NCBI RefSeq assembly: GCF_000721265.1
Contig: NZ_JOFZ01000009.1
Span: 206,013-270,012 of the forward strand
Direction of reading: 5' to 3'
From: Streptomyces sp. NRRL F-5126
Lineage (GTDB): Bacteria > Actinomycetota > Actinomycetes > Streptomycetales > Streptomycetaceae
DNA: 64,000 nucleotides
Below the pieces are notes generated by a model. It was not told the DNA's origin. It worked only from the letters and a program-made list of their open reading frames with translations, and searched no databases. How positions within the stretch are numbered: position 1 is the stretch's first letter; each line of letters starts with the position of its first letter. The translations under genes were made by a program, and so were the position numbers. Below, piece by piece: positions 15,494 to 25,370 of the stretch.

Positions 15494-16963
15494 TCAGCCG
15501 AAGGCCCGGCCCAGCAGGTACACGGCGGGCGCCGCCGCGGTGAGCGGCAGCGCCACGCCCGCCGTCATGTGCACGAAACGGGACGGGTAGTCGTAGCTCG
15601 CCGCCCGCAGCCCGATCAGCGCGCACGCCCCCGCGCCGAGCCCGACCGCCAGGGCGCCCGCCGCGCCGAAGCCCGTCAGCCCGCCCATGGCCGCGCCCAC
15701 GACCGCCGCGGCGACCAGCGCGGCCGCGATCGAGGCGGGCCCCGGCAGCGGCAGCGCCCGCACCAGCGTGGCCGCGGCCACCGCCACCGCGCCCACGACG
15801 ACCGCGTCGGACGGCGCGGCGAGGTGACCGGTCGCGATGATCGCGAGCGCGGCCGAGACCACCGTGGCCAGCAGGCCGGTCAGCCGGGTGTCGGGGTCGG
15901 CGTGGCTGCGCAGTTGCAGGACGACGGTGAGCAGCACCCACACGCCCAGCGTGCCGATGATCGCCGCCGGCGCGTGGGACTTGCCCGCGGCCAGCAGCGC
16001 GATGTCGGAGACGAGGCCGCCGAGGAACGCGAGCGCGATGCCCTGACGGGCCGGCCACATGCCGTTCAGCCGGAACCAGCCGGCGGCCGTCACCGCTTGC
16101 AGGATCACGACGGGCACGAGCAGCGCGTACGAGCCGAGCGCGGCGCCGCCCGCGAGCAGCAGCGCGAGCACGGCGGTCAGCCCGGCGGGCTGCGCGCCGG
16201 GCGGGATGATCGGCGACCTGCCCTCGGCGCGTGCCCGCTGCGCGTCGGTGACGCGTGCGGTGCCGAGCGTGGTGGGCACGCCGTAGCCGTCCGCATGGGA
16301 GGCGCCGCCCTGGGAAGCACCGCCCTGGGTGGCGCCGGGTGATGGCGCCGCAGCGGCCGGGGCGGGGGTGGCCGGCGCCTGGGCCTGCGCTGTGGCGGTC
16401 GCGGGGGCGGCGTACGCGGCCGCCGGGTACTCGGGCGCGGCCTGCCCGCCCGTACCGTGCTGCGGGTACCCGCCGGGGGCCGGTGCCCGCGTCTGCTGTT
16501 GTGGCTGCGCGTAGCCCTGCGGGGGCATCGCCCGGCCCGGCGTCGGCATCTCCGGCGGCAGCGGGTACGCGCCGGAGCCCGGATCGGGCGCGGGGGCGGG
16601 CGGCGCGCCCTGCACGGGGACGTACGCCGTCTCCTCCATCGCCGAGACCTGCGGGCCCCCGGCCGCGTACGGCTGCCCCGGCTCGGGCGCGGCGGGGTGG
16701 TGACCGTGGTGACCCTGGTGGCCCTCCAGGACCGGCTGGGTTCCGGTGTCCCAGGTCTGGCCCTGCCACACCTGGGTGGCCTCCATGTCCTGGCCCTGCG
16801 CGCCGTAGCCCACGTACCCCCCGTAGCCCCCGTCGGGGGCGGCCTGCGGCTCGTGCGGGTACTGGTACGGGTACGGGTTCGCCTGCTGCGGCTGCCGGTG
16901 CCTGCCATCGGGATCGGGCCGCGGCTCGTCCGGTGCGTACGGGTACTGCTGGTCGCTGCTCAT
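15494..16963 (-). CDS. Integral membrane protein with Pro/Gln/Tyr-rich N-terminal region
   Basis: 489 aa from ATG (MSSDQQYPYAPDEPRPDP). The first ~240 residues are disordered and rich in Pro, Gln, Gly, Tyr and Ala, with His clusters (GHQGHHGHH). The C-terminal half has about nine hydrophobic helices (from GLTAVLALLLAGGAALGSYA to AAPAVYLLGRAFG). No enzyme motif is visible. The MoaD-like gene ends 10 nt before it on the same strand, so the two are likely co-transcribed. Confidence 0.85.
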   Translation of the reverse strand: MSSDQQYPYAPDEPRPDPDGRHRQPQQANPYPYQYPHEPQAAPDGGYGGYVGYGAQGQDMEATQVWQGQTWDTGTQPVLEGHQGHHGHHPAAPEPGQPYAAGGPQVSAMEETAYVPVQGAPPAPAPDPGSGAYPLPPEMPTPGRAMPPQGYAQPQQQTRAPAPGGYPQHGTGGQAAPEYPAAAYAAPATATAQAQAPATPAPAAAAPSPGATQGGASQGGASHADGYGVPTTLGTARVTDAQRARAEGRSPIIPPGAQPAGLTAVLALLLAGGAALGSYALLVPVVILQAVTAAGWFRLNGMWPARQGIALAFLGGLVSDIALLAAGKSHAPAAIIGTLGVWVLLTVVLQLRSHADPDTRLTGLLATVVSAALAIIATGHLAAPSDAVVVGAVAVAAATLVRALPLPGPASIAAALVAAAVVGAAMGGLTGFGAAGALAVGLGAGACALIGLRAASYDYPSRFVHMTAGVALPLTAAAPAVYLLGRAFG

Positions 16964-16973
16964 GCTGTGCGCT

Positions 16974-17228
16974 TCACCCTCCTGCGAACGGCGGGAGCAC
17001 CTCGACCGTGCCGCCCTCGGCAAGCCGTACGGTCTCATGCCCGCGCTTGCCCACGGACCGGCCGTCGACGAGGAACGAACACCTCTGCAGGACGCGCACC
17101 AGCTCGCCCGGGTGCCTCTCGCGTGCTCCCGCCAGCGCCTGGGCCAGGTCGTCCGCCGTGTACGGCTCCTCCGCCACGCCCGCGGCCGCCTTCGCCGCGG
17201 CCCAGTAGCGGATCGTCCCCGCTGCCAT
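16974..17228 (-). CDS. MoaD/ThiS family small sulfur-carrier-like protein
   Basis: 84 aa. ATG with GGAGG 7 nt upstream. Beta-grasp pattern (GTIRYWAAAKAAAGVAEEPY, CSFLVDGRS, EGGTVEVLPPFAGG) with a C-terminal Gly-Gly, the residue pair activated to a thiocarboxylate in MoaD and ThiS. No MoaE, MoeB or thiazole gene is adjacent, so its partner is unknown. The Gly-Gly end supports a functional carrier. Confidence 0.88.
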   Translation of the reverse strand: MAAGTIRYWAAAKAAAGVAEEPYTADDLAQALAGARERHPGELVRVLQRCSFLVDGRSVGKRGHETVRLAEGGTVEVLPPFAGG

Positions 17229-17281
17229 CGCCGCACCTCCTTCGTCGGCCTCCATGATGGCCGACGACGGGGCGTGGTCGC

Positions 17282-18208
17282 TCACGCGCGCCCCTCCGCC
17301 GGGCCCTCGGCCGCCTCCTCGGCCGGCGCCTCCACGCGTCCGGGCGCGTGCGCGGACGCCCACGCCGCGATGCGTGCCAGCAGCGGCTCTCCTGCCGCGT
17401 TCTCCGCGTGTCCCATGCCCGGCTCGATCCACAGCTCGGCCGCGCCATCGGGTGCGGCGGCAGCGAGGGAGCGCGGGTGGTCGAGCGGGAAGTACGGGTC
17501 GCTGTCTCCGTGCACGACGAGCAGCGGGACCGGCGCGATCAGCGGCACCGCGGCGACCGGCGGCAGCGGGACCGGGTCCCAGTCGTGCTGGTAAATGCGG
17601 GTGTGCAGGCCGAGGCGGCCGACGACCCGGCCGACGCGCCGCGTCACCACCCAGTGCAGCCGGCGCATCGGGGCCGTGCCCCGGTAGTACCAGCGCGCCG
17701 GGCCGCTGACGGAGACCACCGCGTCCGTCCGCGCGTCCGAGCGGTCACGGTAGAGCGCGGCGTGCCGGACGGCGACGGAGCCGCCCATCGAGAAGCCGAC
17801 CGTCACCACGTGCCGGTGGCCGAAGGAGCGCGCCCAGCGCACGGCGGCGGCCAGGTCGAGCACCTCGCGGTCACCGACCGTCGAGCGCCCGCCCGAGCCG
17901 CCGTGGCCGCGGAAGGTGAACGTGACGACCGCCGCACTACGCGCGAAGACCTCCGCGGCCCTGCGCACGGCGGGCCGGTCGACGGACCCCGTGAAGCCGT
18001 GTGCCACCACGATGACGGCACGCTCGGCGACGTCGCCGTCCGCACCCCCGCCACCTGCGGCTTCGGCCCTCGCCGCGTCCGCCGTGCACGGCGTGTACAC
18101 GGCCTCGACGCGGACGCCGTCCTCGGTGCGCAGCAGCGTCCGCACGCCGCCCGGCGGGCCGGTGCGGGCGGGTGATCTGCGGGATCGGCCTGCCGACAGG
18201 GAACGCAT
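17282..18208 (-). CDS. Alpha/beta hydrolase
   Basis: 308 aa from ATG ([13 protein letters not shown]). Fold motifs: HGFTGS oxyanion region, FRGHGGSGG, nucleophile elbow GFSMGG, acid in [12 protein letters not shown] and a late catalytic His in [10 protein letters not shown]. This resembles serine ester hydrolases; the substrate is unknown. It is divergent from glnR with a ~230-nt intergenic region. Confidence 0.9.
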   Translation of the reverse strand: MRSLSAGRSRRSPARTGPPGGVRTLLRTEDGVRVEAVYTPCTADAARAEAAGGGGADGDVAERAVIVVAHGFTGSVDRPAVRRAAEVFARSAAVVTFTFRGHGGSGGRSTVGDREVLDLAAAVRWARSFGHRHVVTVGFSMGGSVAVRHAALYRDRSDARTDAVVSVSGPARWYYRGTAPMRRLHWVVTRRVGRVVGRLGLHTRIYQHDWDPVPLPPVAAVPLIAPVPLLVVHGDSDPYFPLDHPRSLAAAAPDGAAELWIEPGMGHAENAAGEPLLARIAAWASAHAPGRVEAPAEEAAEGPAEGRA

Positions 18209-18230
18209 GTGGGCTATTGTGCTGGGAAGA

Positions 18231-18258
18231 GGATCCGGGCGACGCAGCCCCCGGGTCC
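18231..18258 (+). terminator. Attenuator-like hairpin with T-tract upstream of glnR
   Basis: GGATCCGGG and CCCGGGTCC form a 9-bp stem (one T-G wobble) that extends with AAGA/TTTT, followed by TTTTGCGTTTT. On the plus strand it looks like an intrinsic terminator but lies between divergent promoters, so it may attenuate the glnR transcript or end a short RNA. Confidence 0.6.
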
Positions 18259-18348
18259 TTTTGCGTTTTCTGCCTCTTAGTACAGACATTCGTTGTCACC
18301 GGCAGAAGGAATTGCCCCCATCGCAGGGACCGAGGAGGAACCGACGTC

Positions 18349-18441
18349 ATGGGCAAGCGATCCAGCGACCCTCACTGTCCGAACCACCTGAGCACCGCAC
18401 ACCGCATGCACCGGCCGGCCGGGGCGGGTGGGCGCCGATGA
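18349..18441 (+). CDS. 30-codon upstream ORF coupled to glnR
   Basis: ATG follows GAGGAGG by about 9 nt. The peptide begins [20 protein letters not shown] and ends AGAGGRR; it is His/Arg-rich. Its TGA overlaps the glnR ATG as ATGA, the classic arrangement for translational coupling. No such coupled ORF is needed for glnR expression, so it is a candidate regulatory leader. Conservation in other genomes was not checked. Confidence 0.5.
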   Translation: MGKRSSDPHCPNHLSTAHRMHRPAGAGGRR

Positions 18442-19142
18442 GCTCGCTGCTGCTGCTGACCAACGCGCTCCAGCCCTCCGCCGAGGTGCTGCCCGCCCTC
18501 GGCCTGCTGCTGCACAACGTGCGCGTGGCGCCGGCCGAGGGCGCCGCGCTCGTGGACACCCCGAGCGCCGACGTGATCCTCCTCGACGGCCGCCGCGAGC
18601 TGCCGCAGGTGCGCTCGCTGTGCCGGCTGCTGCGCTCCACGGGGCCCGGCTGCCCGCTGCTGCTCGTGGTCACGGAGGGCGGCCTCGCCGCCGTATCCGC
18701 CGACTGGGGCATGGACGACGTCCTGCTCGACACGGCGGGCCCGGCCGAGGTGGAGGCCCGGCTGCGGCTCGCGACGGGCCGCAGCCAGATCACGGCGGAC
18801 GACGCCCCGCCGGAGATCCGCAACGGCGACCTGTCGGTCGACGAGGCCACGTACAGCGCGAAGCTCAAGGGCCGGGTACTCGACCTGACGTTCAAGGAGT
18901 TCGAGCTCCTGAAGTACCTGGCGCAGCACCCGGGCCGCGTCTTCACGCGCGCCCAGCTGCTCCAGGAGGTCTGGGGCTACGACTACTTCGGCGGTACGCG
19001 CACGGTCGACGTCCACGTGCGCCGCCTGCGCGCGAAGCTCGGCCCCGAGCACGAGTCCCTGATCGGCACGGTGCGCAACGTCGGCTACCGCTTCGTCTCG
19101 CCGGAGAAGCCGGAGTCGGGCGACAGGATGGCGATGGCCTGA
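18438..19142 (+). CDS. glnR: GlnR-type orphan response regulator of nitrogen metabolism
   Basis: 234 aa from [20 protein letters not shown]. The receiver-like domain (~1-110) keeps Asp50 (LLDGRRELP) but lacks the acidic pocket of true receivers; GlnR proteins are phosphorylation-independent dimers. The winged helix (~128-225) contains [20 protein letters not shown] and [14 protein letters not shown]. GlnR controls glutamine synthetase, ammonium transport and nitrate genes. No kinase is adjacent, as expected for an orphan. Sequence matches my memory of SCO4159 closely. Confidence 0.93.
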   Translation: MSSLLLLTNALQPSAEVLPALGLLLHNVRVAPAEGAALVDTPSADVILLDGRRELPQVRSLCRLLRSTGPGCPLLLVVTEGGLAAVSADWGMDDVLLDTAGPAEVEARLRLATGRSQITADDAPPEIRNGDLSVDEATYSAKLKGRVLDLTFKEFELLKYLAQHPGRVFTRAQLLQEVWGYDYFGGTRTVDVHVRRLRAKLGPEHESLIGTVRNVGYRFVSPEKPESGDRMAMA

Positions 19143-19206
19143 CGGGCCGCGTGGTCGGCCGGGAGGGCCGGCGTGGGGGCGTGTCATCCCGCGTAGACTC
19201 CCGTGC

Positions 19207-20241
19207 GTGGCCAAGGTGACGCGGGACGACGTGGCGCGACTGGCGGGTACTTCGACCGCGGTCGTCAGCTATGTCATCAACAACGGACCCCGGCCGGTCG
19301 CACCGGCCACCCGCGAGCGCGTACTCGCCGCGATCAAGGAGCTGGGCTACCGGCCCGACCGGGTCGCGCAGGCCATGGCGTCCCGGCGTACCGACCTCAT
19401 AGGGATGATCGTCCCCGACGCGCGCCAGCCGTTCTTCGGCGAGATGGCGCACGCGGTCGAACAGGCCGCCGCCGAGCGCGGGAAGATGGTGCTCGTCGGC
19501 AACTCCGACTACCGGGGCGAGCGCGAGGTGCACTATCTGCGCGCGTTCCTCGGGATGCGGGTGTCGGGCCTCATCCTCGTCGCGCAGGGGCCGAGCGAGC
19601 GCGCGGCGGCCGAGATCGACGCGTGGGACGCGCGCGTGGTGCTGCTGCACGAGCGCCCCGAGTCCATCGACGACGTCGCCGTGGTGACGGACGACGTCGG
19701 CGGCGCCCAGCTCGCCACCCGCCACCTCCTGGAGCACGGCCACCCGTACGTCGCCTGCCTGGGCGGCACCGAGGACACGCCGTCCGTGGGCGACCCGGTC
19801 GCCGACCACGTCGAGGGGTGGCGGCGCGCCATGCGGGAGGCCGGCAGGCCCATCGAGGGACGGCTGTTCAAGGCCCCCTACAACCGCTACGACGCCTACC
19901 GGCTCGCGCTCGGCCTGCTGTCCGGCCCCGACCGCCCGCCCGCCGTGTTCTGCGCGACGGACGACCAGGCGATCGGCGTGCTGCGCGCCGCACGCGAGCT
20001 GCGGATCGACGTGCCGGACGGGCTCGCCGTCGCCGGCTTCGACGACGTGAAGGAGGCGGGCCTCACCGACCCGCCGCTGACGACCGTCTCGTCCGACCGG
20101 CCCGCCATGGCGCGTGCGGCGGTCGACCTCGTGCTGGACGACGGCCTGCGGGTCGTGGGCGCGCGGCGCGACGGCGTGTACGGGCGCGTGCGGCAGTTCC
20201 CCTCGGCGCTGATCGTGCGGCGGTCCTGCGGCTGCGCCTGA
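19207..20241 (+). CDS. LacI family transcriptional regulator
   Basis: 344 aa from GTG ([20 protein letters not shown]). HTH 4-50 with hinge region, then a periplasmic-binding-protein-like effector domain ([49 protein letters not shown]). Ends in RRSCGC. It would sense a sugar or related ligand. There is no sugar transport or catabolic gene adjacent, so it is probably a regulator acting elsewhere. Confidence 0.92.
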   Translation: MAKVTRDDVARLAGTSTAVVSYVINNGPRPVAPATRERVLAAIKELGYRPDRVAQAMASRRTDLIGMIVPDARQPFFGEMAHAVEQAAAERGKMVLVGNSDYRGEREVHYLRAFLGMRVSGLILVAQGPSERAAAEIDAWDARVVLLHERPESIDDVAVVTDDVGGAQLATRHLLEHGHPYVACLGGTEDTPSVGDPVADHVEGWRRAMREAGRPIEGRLFKAPYNRYDAYRLALGLLSGPDRPPAVFCATDDQAIGVLRAARELRIDVPDGLAVAGFDDVKEAGLTDPPLTTVSSDRPAMARAAVDLVLDDGLRVVGARRDGVYGRVRQFPSALIVRRSCGCA

Positions 20242-20303
20242 GGGCCGGGCGCGCACCCCGCGCAGGCGTCTTTATATCGGGCATACGAGGTTCTGTCGGG
20301 CTT

Positions 20304-20336
20304 CTCACAGCGCCCTCATAGTGTTCTCATCCAACT
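20304..20336 (+). promoter_or_regulatory. Three 11-bp direct repeats before protease gene
   Basis: CTCA begins at 20304, 20315 and 20326, exactly one helical turn (11 bp) apart. This is the spacing of OmpR/PhoP-type response-regulator sites. The downstream two-component system is a candidate controller. Confidence 0.6.
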
Positions 20337-20353
20337 GTCCGACAGTCGTAGAC

Positions 20354-21547
20354 ATGACGAACTTCTTCGGGCACCGCGACAGCCACAACAGCGACGACCA
20401 GTCCTTCGGCGAGCGGCCTGAGCAGGCGCAGCACGAGCCTCACCAGGCACAGCAGCAGCCGTACACGTCATCGGCCTTCTCGGCACCCTCGGCGGACCAG
20501 AGCCAGGGCCAAGGCCAGAGCCAGGGCCAGGACGAGTCGCACACCGCGCAGTTCCCGCCGCCGCCCGGCTACGCCCCCGCGCACGGCGCGCACACCGCGA
20601 CCCGCAGGCGCATGCGCGGCCCGGTCGCGCTCGTGGCGTCCGTGGCGCTCGCCGCCGCCGTCGTCGGCGGCGGTGTCGCCACCGTCCTGACGAACGCCGC
20701 GAACAACGACCCGAACGCCAGCACCACCGTCGGCGTCAGCGGCACGACCGTCTCGCAGAGCAGCAAGGGCACCGTCGCCGGCGTCGCCCAGGCCGTGTCC
20801 CCGGCGATCGTCGAGATCACCGCGGACTCGCAGGCCGGCGAGTCCATCGGCTCCGGCATCGTCATCACGTCGGACGGCCAGGTCATCACGAACAACCATG
20901 TCGTGGCGGGCGCGTCGCAGATCAAGGTCAAGATGGACAGCGGCAAGACCTACACTGCGAGCGTGATGGGCACCGACCCGGCCAAGGACCTCGCGCTCAT
21001 CAAGCTCGAAGGTGCGAGCGGCCTGAAGACAGCGAGCCTCGGCAACTCCGACAATGTGCGGGTGGGCGACCAGGTCGTCGCGATCGGCTCCCCCGAGGGC
21101 CTGTCGGGCACCGTCACCAGCGGCATCATCTCGGCGCTCGACCGCGACGTCACCGTCCCCGAGGAGGACGGCAGCGGCCAGTCGCAGAGCCAGCAGGGCG
21201 GCGGCAGCCTGTTCGGCGGGGGCAGCGGCGGCAGCGGCGGCGGCGACAACTGGCCGTTCGAGTTCGGCGGCCGGCAGTTCAACGGCGACACCGGCAGCCA
21301 GACCACGACCTACAAGGCCTTCCAGACGGACGCGTCCCTCAACCCCGGCAACTCGGGCGGCGCGCTGATCGACATGAACGGCGACATCGTCGGCATCAAC
21401 TCCGCCATGTACGCACCGTCGTCGAGCGGCAGCTCGAGCAGCGGCTCCAGCTCGGCCGGCAGCGTCGGACTCGGCTTCGCCATCCCGATCAACACCGTCA
21501 AGGCCGACCTGGGCAACCTGCGCGACGGCGGCAGCTCGGCCAACTGA
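20354..21547 (+). CDS. HtrA/DegP-like trypsin-type serine protease, membrane anchored
   Basis: 397 aa. A hydrophilic Gln/Ser-rich cytoplasmic N-terminus (~1-85), one membrane helix (91-112), then an extracytoplasmic trypsin-like domain with catalytic His182 (TNNHVV), Asp212 (KDLALIKL) and Ser334 (NPGNSGGA). A Gly/Ser loop (~285-300) interrupts the domain. No PDZ domain follows. Roles in envelope protein quality control are known for the family. It is directly upstream of a two-component system with 11-bp repeats before it. Confidence 0.92.
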   Translation: MTNFFGHRDSHNSDDQSFGERPEQAQHEPHQAQQQPYTSSAFSAPSADQSQGQGQSQGQDESHTAQFPPPPGYAPAHGAHTATRRRMRGPVALVASVALAAAVVGGGVATVLTNAANNDPNASTTVGVSGTTVSQSSKGTVAGVAQAVSPAIVEITADSQAGESIGSGIVITSDGQVITNNHVVAGASQIKVKMDSGKTYTASVMGTDPAKDLALIKLEGASGLKTASLGNSDNVRVGDQVVAIGSPEGLSGTVTSGIISALDRDVTVPEEDGSGQSQSQQGGGSLFGGGSGGSGGGDNWPFEFGGRQFNGDTGSQTTTYKAFQTDASLNPGNSGGALIDMNGDIVGINSAMYAPSSSGSSSSGSSSAGSVGLGFAIPINTVKADLGNLRDGGSSAN

Positions 21548-21630
21548 CCCGAGAGGACGAAACCCCCGTGGCCGACTCCGTTACCTTCGGATACGACAAA
21601 GAGGGTGTGGACGGACGAGGGAGCAGCGAT

Positions 21631-22377
21631 ATGAGTCCCGCCGAGGCGGATCCGCAGCGGATCCTGATCGTCGACGACGAGCCCGCCGTGTGCGAGGCCC
21701 TCCAGCGGAGCCTCACGTTCGACGGGTACGGCACGGAGGTCGCCGTGGACGGCTTCGACGCCCTCGCCAAGGCCGAGTCCTACGAGCCCGACCTGATCGT
21801 CCTGGACATCCAGATGCCCCGGATGGACGGCCTGACGGCGGCCCGCAGGCTCAGGAGCGGCGGCTCCAGGGTGCCGATCCTGATGCTCACCGCACGCGAC
21901 ACGGTCGGCGACCGGGTCACCGGCCTCGACGCGGGCGCCGACGACTACCTGGTCAAGCCGTTCGAGCTGGACGAGCTCTTCGCGAGGATCCGCGCCCTGC
22001 TGCGCCGCAGCTCGTACGTGGCGACGGCGGCCGGTGCCACGGCCGTGCCGGAGGACGACGTGCTGTCCTTCGCCGACCTGCGGATGGACCTGACCACGCG
22101 CGAGGTGACGCGCGGCGAGCGCCGCGTCGAGCTGACGCGCACCGAGTTCACCCTGCTGGAGATGTTCCTCGCGCACCCGCGCCAGGTCCTCACCCGCGAG
22201 CAGATCCTCAAGGCGGTGTGGGGCTTCGACTTCGAGCCGAGCTCGAACTCGCTGGACGTCTACGTGATGTACCTGCGGCGCAAGACCGAGGGCGGCGGCG
22301 AGCCGCGCCTCGTGCACACCGTGCGCGGCGTCGGCTACGTGCTGCGCGCCGACACGGCCCCCGGCGGCACGGCATGA
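21631..22377 (+). CDS. OmpR family response regulator
   Basis: 248 aa from ATG preceded by GGGAG; an in-frame GTG 63 nt earlier is an alternative start. Receiver with phospho-acceptor D59 ([14 protein letters not shown]), K at the FVKPF-like VKPFELDE segment, and a winged-helix DNA-binding domain ([29 protein letters not shown]). Its TGA overlaps the kinase ATG. It probably controls the protease gene upstream through the 11-bp direct repeats. Confidence 0.94.
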   Translation: MSPAEADPQRILIVDDEPAVCEALQRSLTFDGYGTEVAVDGFDALAKAESYEPDLIVLDIQMPRMDGLTAARRLRSGGSRVPILMLTARDTVGDRVTGLDAGADDYLVKPFELDELFARIRALLRRSSYVATAAGATAVPEDDVLSFADLRMDLTTREVTRGERRVELTRTEFTLLEMFLAHPRQVLTREQILKAVWGFDFEPSSNSLDVYVMYLRRKTEGGGEPRLVHTVRGVGYVLRADTAPGGTA

Positions 22378-23849
22378 CGTTCCCCACCCGCTCCACCACC
22401 GGATCCCACCTGGCCTGGTCGGAGGCGTCGATGCGGCGCTTCCGCGCGCTGCCGATCCGCTCCCGCATGGCCCTGCTCGTGGGCGCGGCCGTGGCGATCG
22501 CGGTCGCGGCGATGGCGGTGGCGAGCTGGCTGCTGACCCGCGCCCAGCTGCAGAACGAGCTGGACACCTCGCTGCACAACACCCAGCCACCGAACTCGCA
22601 GGTCATCGAGGCCCTGAAGAGTTGCGGGTCGGGTGGCGGCAGCGCCGGGCCCAACGAGAAGAACTTCGAGTACTCGCAGGTGGTGTTCGCCAGCGGTGAG
22701 CGCTGCGTCGTGTCGTACTCGCAGCCGGTCAAGGTGACCGACGCCGACGTGGACGTGGCCAAGCAGATGGAGCACGGCCGGTACGCGAGCACCACGCACG
22801 ACAGCACGACCGACAGGGGCCAGCAGGTGCGGGTCAACACCCGGGTGCAGAACCTCGGCCCCGCGGGGTTCGCGGCCGTGTCCGTGTCCCGGCCGCTGCA
22901 CGAGATCCAGGCGTCGCAGAACCGCATGGCGCTGCTGCTGACCCTGCTCGCGGGCATCGGCGTCGTCGGCGCGGGCGCGGCGGGCCTGTGGGTGGCGCGC
23001 ACCGGCCTGCGGCCGGTCGACGGGCTGACGCGGGCCGTCGAGCACGTGGCGCGCACGGAGGACCTGAGCGTGCGCATCCCCGTCGACGGCGAGGACGAGA
23101 TCGCGCGTCTTTCCCGGTCGTTCAACTCCATGACGGCCGCACTCGCCTCGTCGCGCGAGCGCCAGTCGCAGCTGATCGCGGACGCGGGACACGAGCTGCG
23201 CACGCCGCTCACGTCGCTGCGTACCAACATCGAACTGCTGGCGCGCAGCGAGGAGACCGGCCGGGCCATCCCGCCGGAGGACCGCAAGGCGCTGATGGCG
23301 TCCGTGAAGGCGCAGATGTCGGAGCTCGCCGCGCTGATCGGCGACCTCCAGGAGCTGTCGCGGCCGGACGCGCTCGCGGCGAGCCAGGTGCAGGTCGTGG
23401 CGTTGCACGAGATCGTCGAGCAGGCGCTGCGCAGGGCCCGGCTGCGCGGCCCCGACCTGGTCATCGACGCGACGACCGCCACCTGGTACGTGCGGGCGGA
23501 GCCCGCCACGCTGGAGCGCGCCGTCGTCAACGTCCTCGACAACGCGGTCAAGTTCAGCCCGAAGGGCGGCACGGTCGAGGTCGTGCTCGACGGGCAGGGC
23601 CGGCTCACCGTGCGCGACCACGGGCCCGGCATCCCGCCCGAGGACCTCCCGCACGTCTTCGAGCGGTTCTGGCGCTCCCCGTCCGCGCGGTCGCTGCCGG
23701 GCTCGGGGCTCGGGCTGGCGATCGTGGCACGCACCGTCCAGCAGGCGGGCGGCGAGATCTCCCTCGACCCGGCGGACGGCGGCGGCACGGTGGCGAGGAT
23801 CAGGCTCCCCGGCGCCCCGACGCCGCCGCCTGACATGCCGGAGGCGTAG
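22374..23849 (+). CDS. Sensor histidine kinase
   Basis: 491 aa, overlapping the response-regulator gene by 4 nt (ATGA). Two membrane helices (about 33-54 and 185-208) bracket an extracytoplasmic sensor of ~130 residues with a Cys pair (C84, C111). HAMP follows (~209-260), then HisKA with His273 ([10 protein letters not shown]) and a HATPase domain ([29 protein letters not shown]). A conventional two-component system paired with the regulator upstream; the Cys pair may form a disulfide in the sensor. Confidence 0.94.
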   Translation: MTFPTRSTTGSHLAWSEASMRRFRALPIRSRMALLVGAAVAIAVAAMAVASWLLTRAQLQNELDTSLHNTQPPNSQVIEALKSCGSGGGSAGPNEKNFEYSQVVFASGERCVVSYSQPVKVTDADVDVAKQMEHGRYASTTHDSTTDRGQQVRVNTRVQNLGPAGFAAVSVSRPLHEIQASQNRMALLLTLLAGIGVVGAGAAGLWVARTGLRPVDGLTRAVEHVARTEDLSVRIPVDGEDEIARLSRSFNSMTAALASSRERQSQLIADAGHELRTPLTSLRTNIELLARSEETGRAIPPEDRKALMASVKAQMSELAALIGDLQELSRPDALAASQVQVVALHEIVEQALRRARLRGPDLVIDATTATWYVRAEPATLERAVVNVLDNAVKFSPKGGTVEVVLDGQGRLTVRDHGPGIPPEDLPHVFERFWRSPSARSLPGSGLGLAIVARTVQQAGGEISLDPADGGGTVARIRLPGAPTPPPDMPEA

Positions 23850-23897
23850 GGCCGTCCGCGGCCTGACCGGCGCGCCCCGGCCCCGTACCCTCGTCGC

Positions 23898-24818
23898 ATG
23901 ACTGACGCAAGCGCTCGCGAGCCCGCACGGCACATCGAGATCCTCGACGCGCTCACGCCCGCACAGGCCGACGCGGTGCTCGGCCTGCTGGCCGACGCCG
24001 CCTCGTCCGACGGCATGCAGGCGGTCTCGGAACAGGGCAGGCTGCAACTGCGCGGCGGACACCGGCAAGGCGTGCGGCACCTCCTGCTGACGGCCGGCGA
24101 CGACGTCGTGGGGTACGCGCAGTTGGAGGACACGGACCCGGTGGAGGCGCCGGCCGCGGAGCTCGTCGTGCACCCCTCGCGCCGCGGCCGCGGCCACGGA
24201 CGCGCCCTGGGCGACGCGCTGCTGGCGGCGTCGGGGCGGCGGCTGCGTCTGTGGGCGCACGGCGGGAAGCCGGCGGCGCGCCACCTCGCGCAGGTGCTCG
24301 GCCTGACGCTCTTCCGCGAACTGCGCCAGATGCGGCGGCCGCTGACGCCGGACGACGCCCCGGAGCCGTACATCCCCGCGGGCGTCTCGATCCGGACGTA
24401 CCTGCCGGGCCGGGACGACGCCGCGTGGCTCGCGGTGAACGCGGCGGCGTTCGCGCACCACCCGGAGCAGGGCGGCATGACCCAGCGCGACCTCGACGAC
24501 CGCAAGGCCGAGCCGTGGTTCGACCCGAAGGGCTTCTTCCTCGCGGAACGCGGCGGCGAACTCGTCGGCTTCCACTGGACGAAGGTGCATGCCGCGGAGC
24601 GCCTCGGCGAGGTGTACGTGGTGGGCATCAGGCCGGACGCGCAGGGCGGCGGCCTCGGCAAGGCACTCACGGCCATCGGCCTGCGCCACCTGGCGGCCGA
24701 GGGCCTGCCGACCGCGATGCTGTACGTGGACGCGGACAACGAGGCAGCCGTCGGCGTCTACGAGGGCCTCGGCTTCACGACCCACGAGACGGACCTGATG
24801 TACCGCACGGAACTCTGA
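23898..24818 (+). CDS. mshD: Mycothiol synthase
   Basis: 306 aa with two GNAT domains: an N-terminal one (~10-140, VVHPSRRGRGHGRALGDALL) and a catalytic C-terminal one (~160-305, YVVGIRPDAQGGGLGKALTA; AVGVYEGLGFTTHETDLMYR). MshD acetylates the Cys amine of desacetyl-mycothiol with acetyl-CoA, the last step of mycothiol synthesis. Mycothiol is the actinobacterial thiol, which supports assigning the genus group. Confidence 0.93.
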   Translation: MTDASAREPARHIEILDALTPAQADAVLGLLADAASSDGMQAVSEQGRLQLRGGHRQGVRHLLLTAGDDVVGYAQLEDTDPVEAPAAELVVHPSRRGRGHGRALGDALLAASGRRLRLWAHGGKPAARHLAQVLGLTLFRELRQMRRPLTPDDAPEPYIPAGVSIRTYLPGRDDAAWLAVNAAAFAHHPEQGGMTQRDLDDRKAEPWFDPKGFFLAERGGELVGFHWTKVHAAERLGEVYVVGIRPDAQGGGLGKALTAIGLRHLAAEGLPTAMLYVDADNEAAVGVYEGLGFTTHETDLMYRTEL

Positions 24819-24842
24819 CCGCCGCGCGGGCCTCGGCCGGCC

Positions 24843-24885
24843 ACATATGCATCAGTGCTAATCTGATTAGCGCTTATGCATATGT
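24843..24885. promoter_or_regulatory. Compound palindrome before MarR-oxidoreductase operon
   Basis: Outer arms ACATATGCAT and ATGCATATGT and inner arms GCTAAT and ATTAGC share one centre at 24864. The element is AT-rich against a GC-rich background and lies 17 nt upstream of the MarR start. A strong operator candidate for MarR. Confidence 0.85.
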
Positions 24886-24901
24886 GACACGAGGGGGCAG
24901 C

Positions 24902-25351
24902 ATGGACGCGCGACGGGTGTTCGACGACCTGGTGCGCTTCGAGACCGACCTGTGGAACGGGATCGACGCCCGGCTCCGCCGCGACGCGGACCTCTCGCTC
25001 GGCAACCTCAACGTGATGCTCGTCCTCGATCGCGCCGGTGACTGCAGGGTCAACGACATCGCCGCCGCCCTGTCGATCACGATCGGCGGCGCCAGCCAGG
25101 CCGTGGACCGGCTGGAGCGGAGCGGCATGTGCGAACGCAGGCCGAACCCCGCCGACCGCCGCTCCTCGATCGTCCGGCTCACCGGCGCCGGAGCCGCGCT
25201 CACCCGCGACGCCGGCCGGATATTCGACGAGGAGCTCGCCACCCGTATCGCCGCGCCGCTCACCGCCACGCAACTCGGCGACCTCGCGACGGCGCTGACC
25301 GCGCTGCGCGCCGCCACGACCCGCCCGGCGGCACCCACCCGCAAGGCCTGA
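24902..25351 (+). CDS. MarR family transcriptional regulator
   Basis: 149 aa from ATG (MDARRVFDDLVRFETDLWNG). MarR winged HTH (CRVNDIAAALSITIGGASQA, RLERSGMCERRPNPADRRSS). It sits 19 nt upstream of an oxidoreductase and has a nested palindrome in its own promoter. The two genes probably form an operon that is derepressed by an electrophile or quinone-like ligand, as for other MarR-oxidoreductase pairs. Confidence 0.92.
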   Translation: MDARRVFDDLVRFETDLWNGIDARLRRDADLSLGNLNVMLVLDRAGDCRVNDIAAALSITIGGASQAVDRLERSGMCERRPNPADRRSSIVRLTGAGAALTRDAGRIFDEELATRIAAPLTATQLGDLATALTALRAATTRPAAPTRKA

Positions 25352-25370
25352 ACCACCCCAGGAGGCACTC

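Noticed and set aside
22208..24785. Long minus-strand frames across the sensor kinase and mshD
   Set aside because: Arg/Ser-rich composition without motifs, opposite two well-supported genes.
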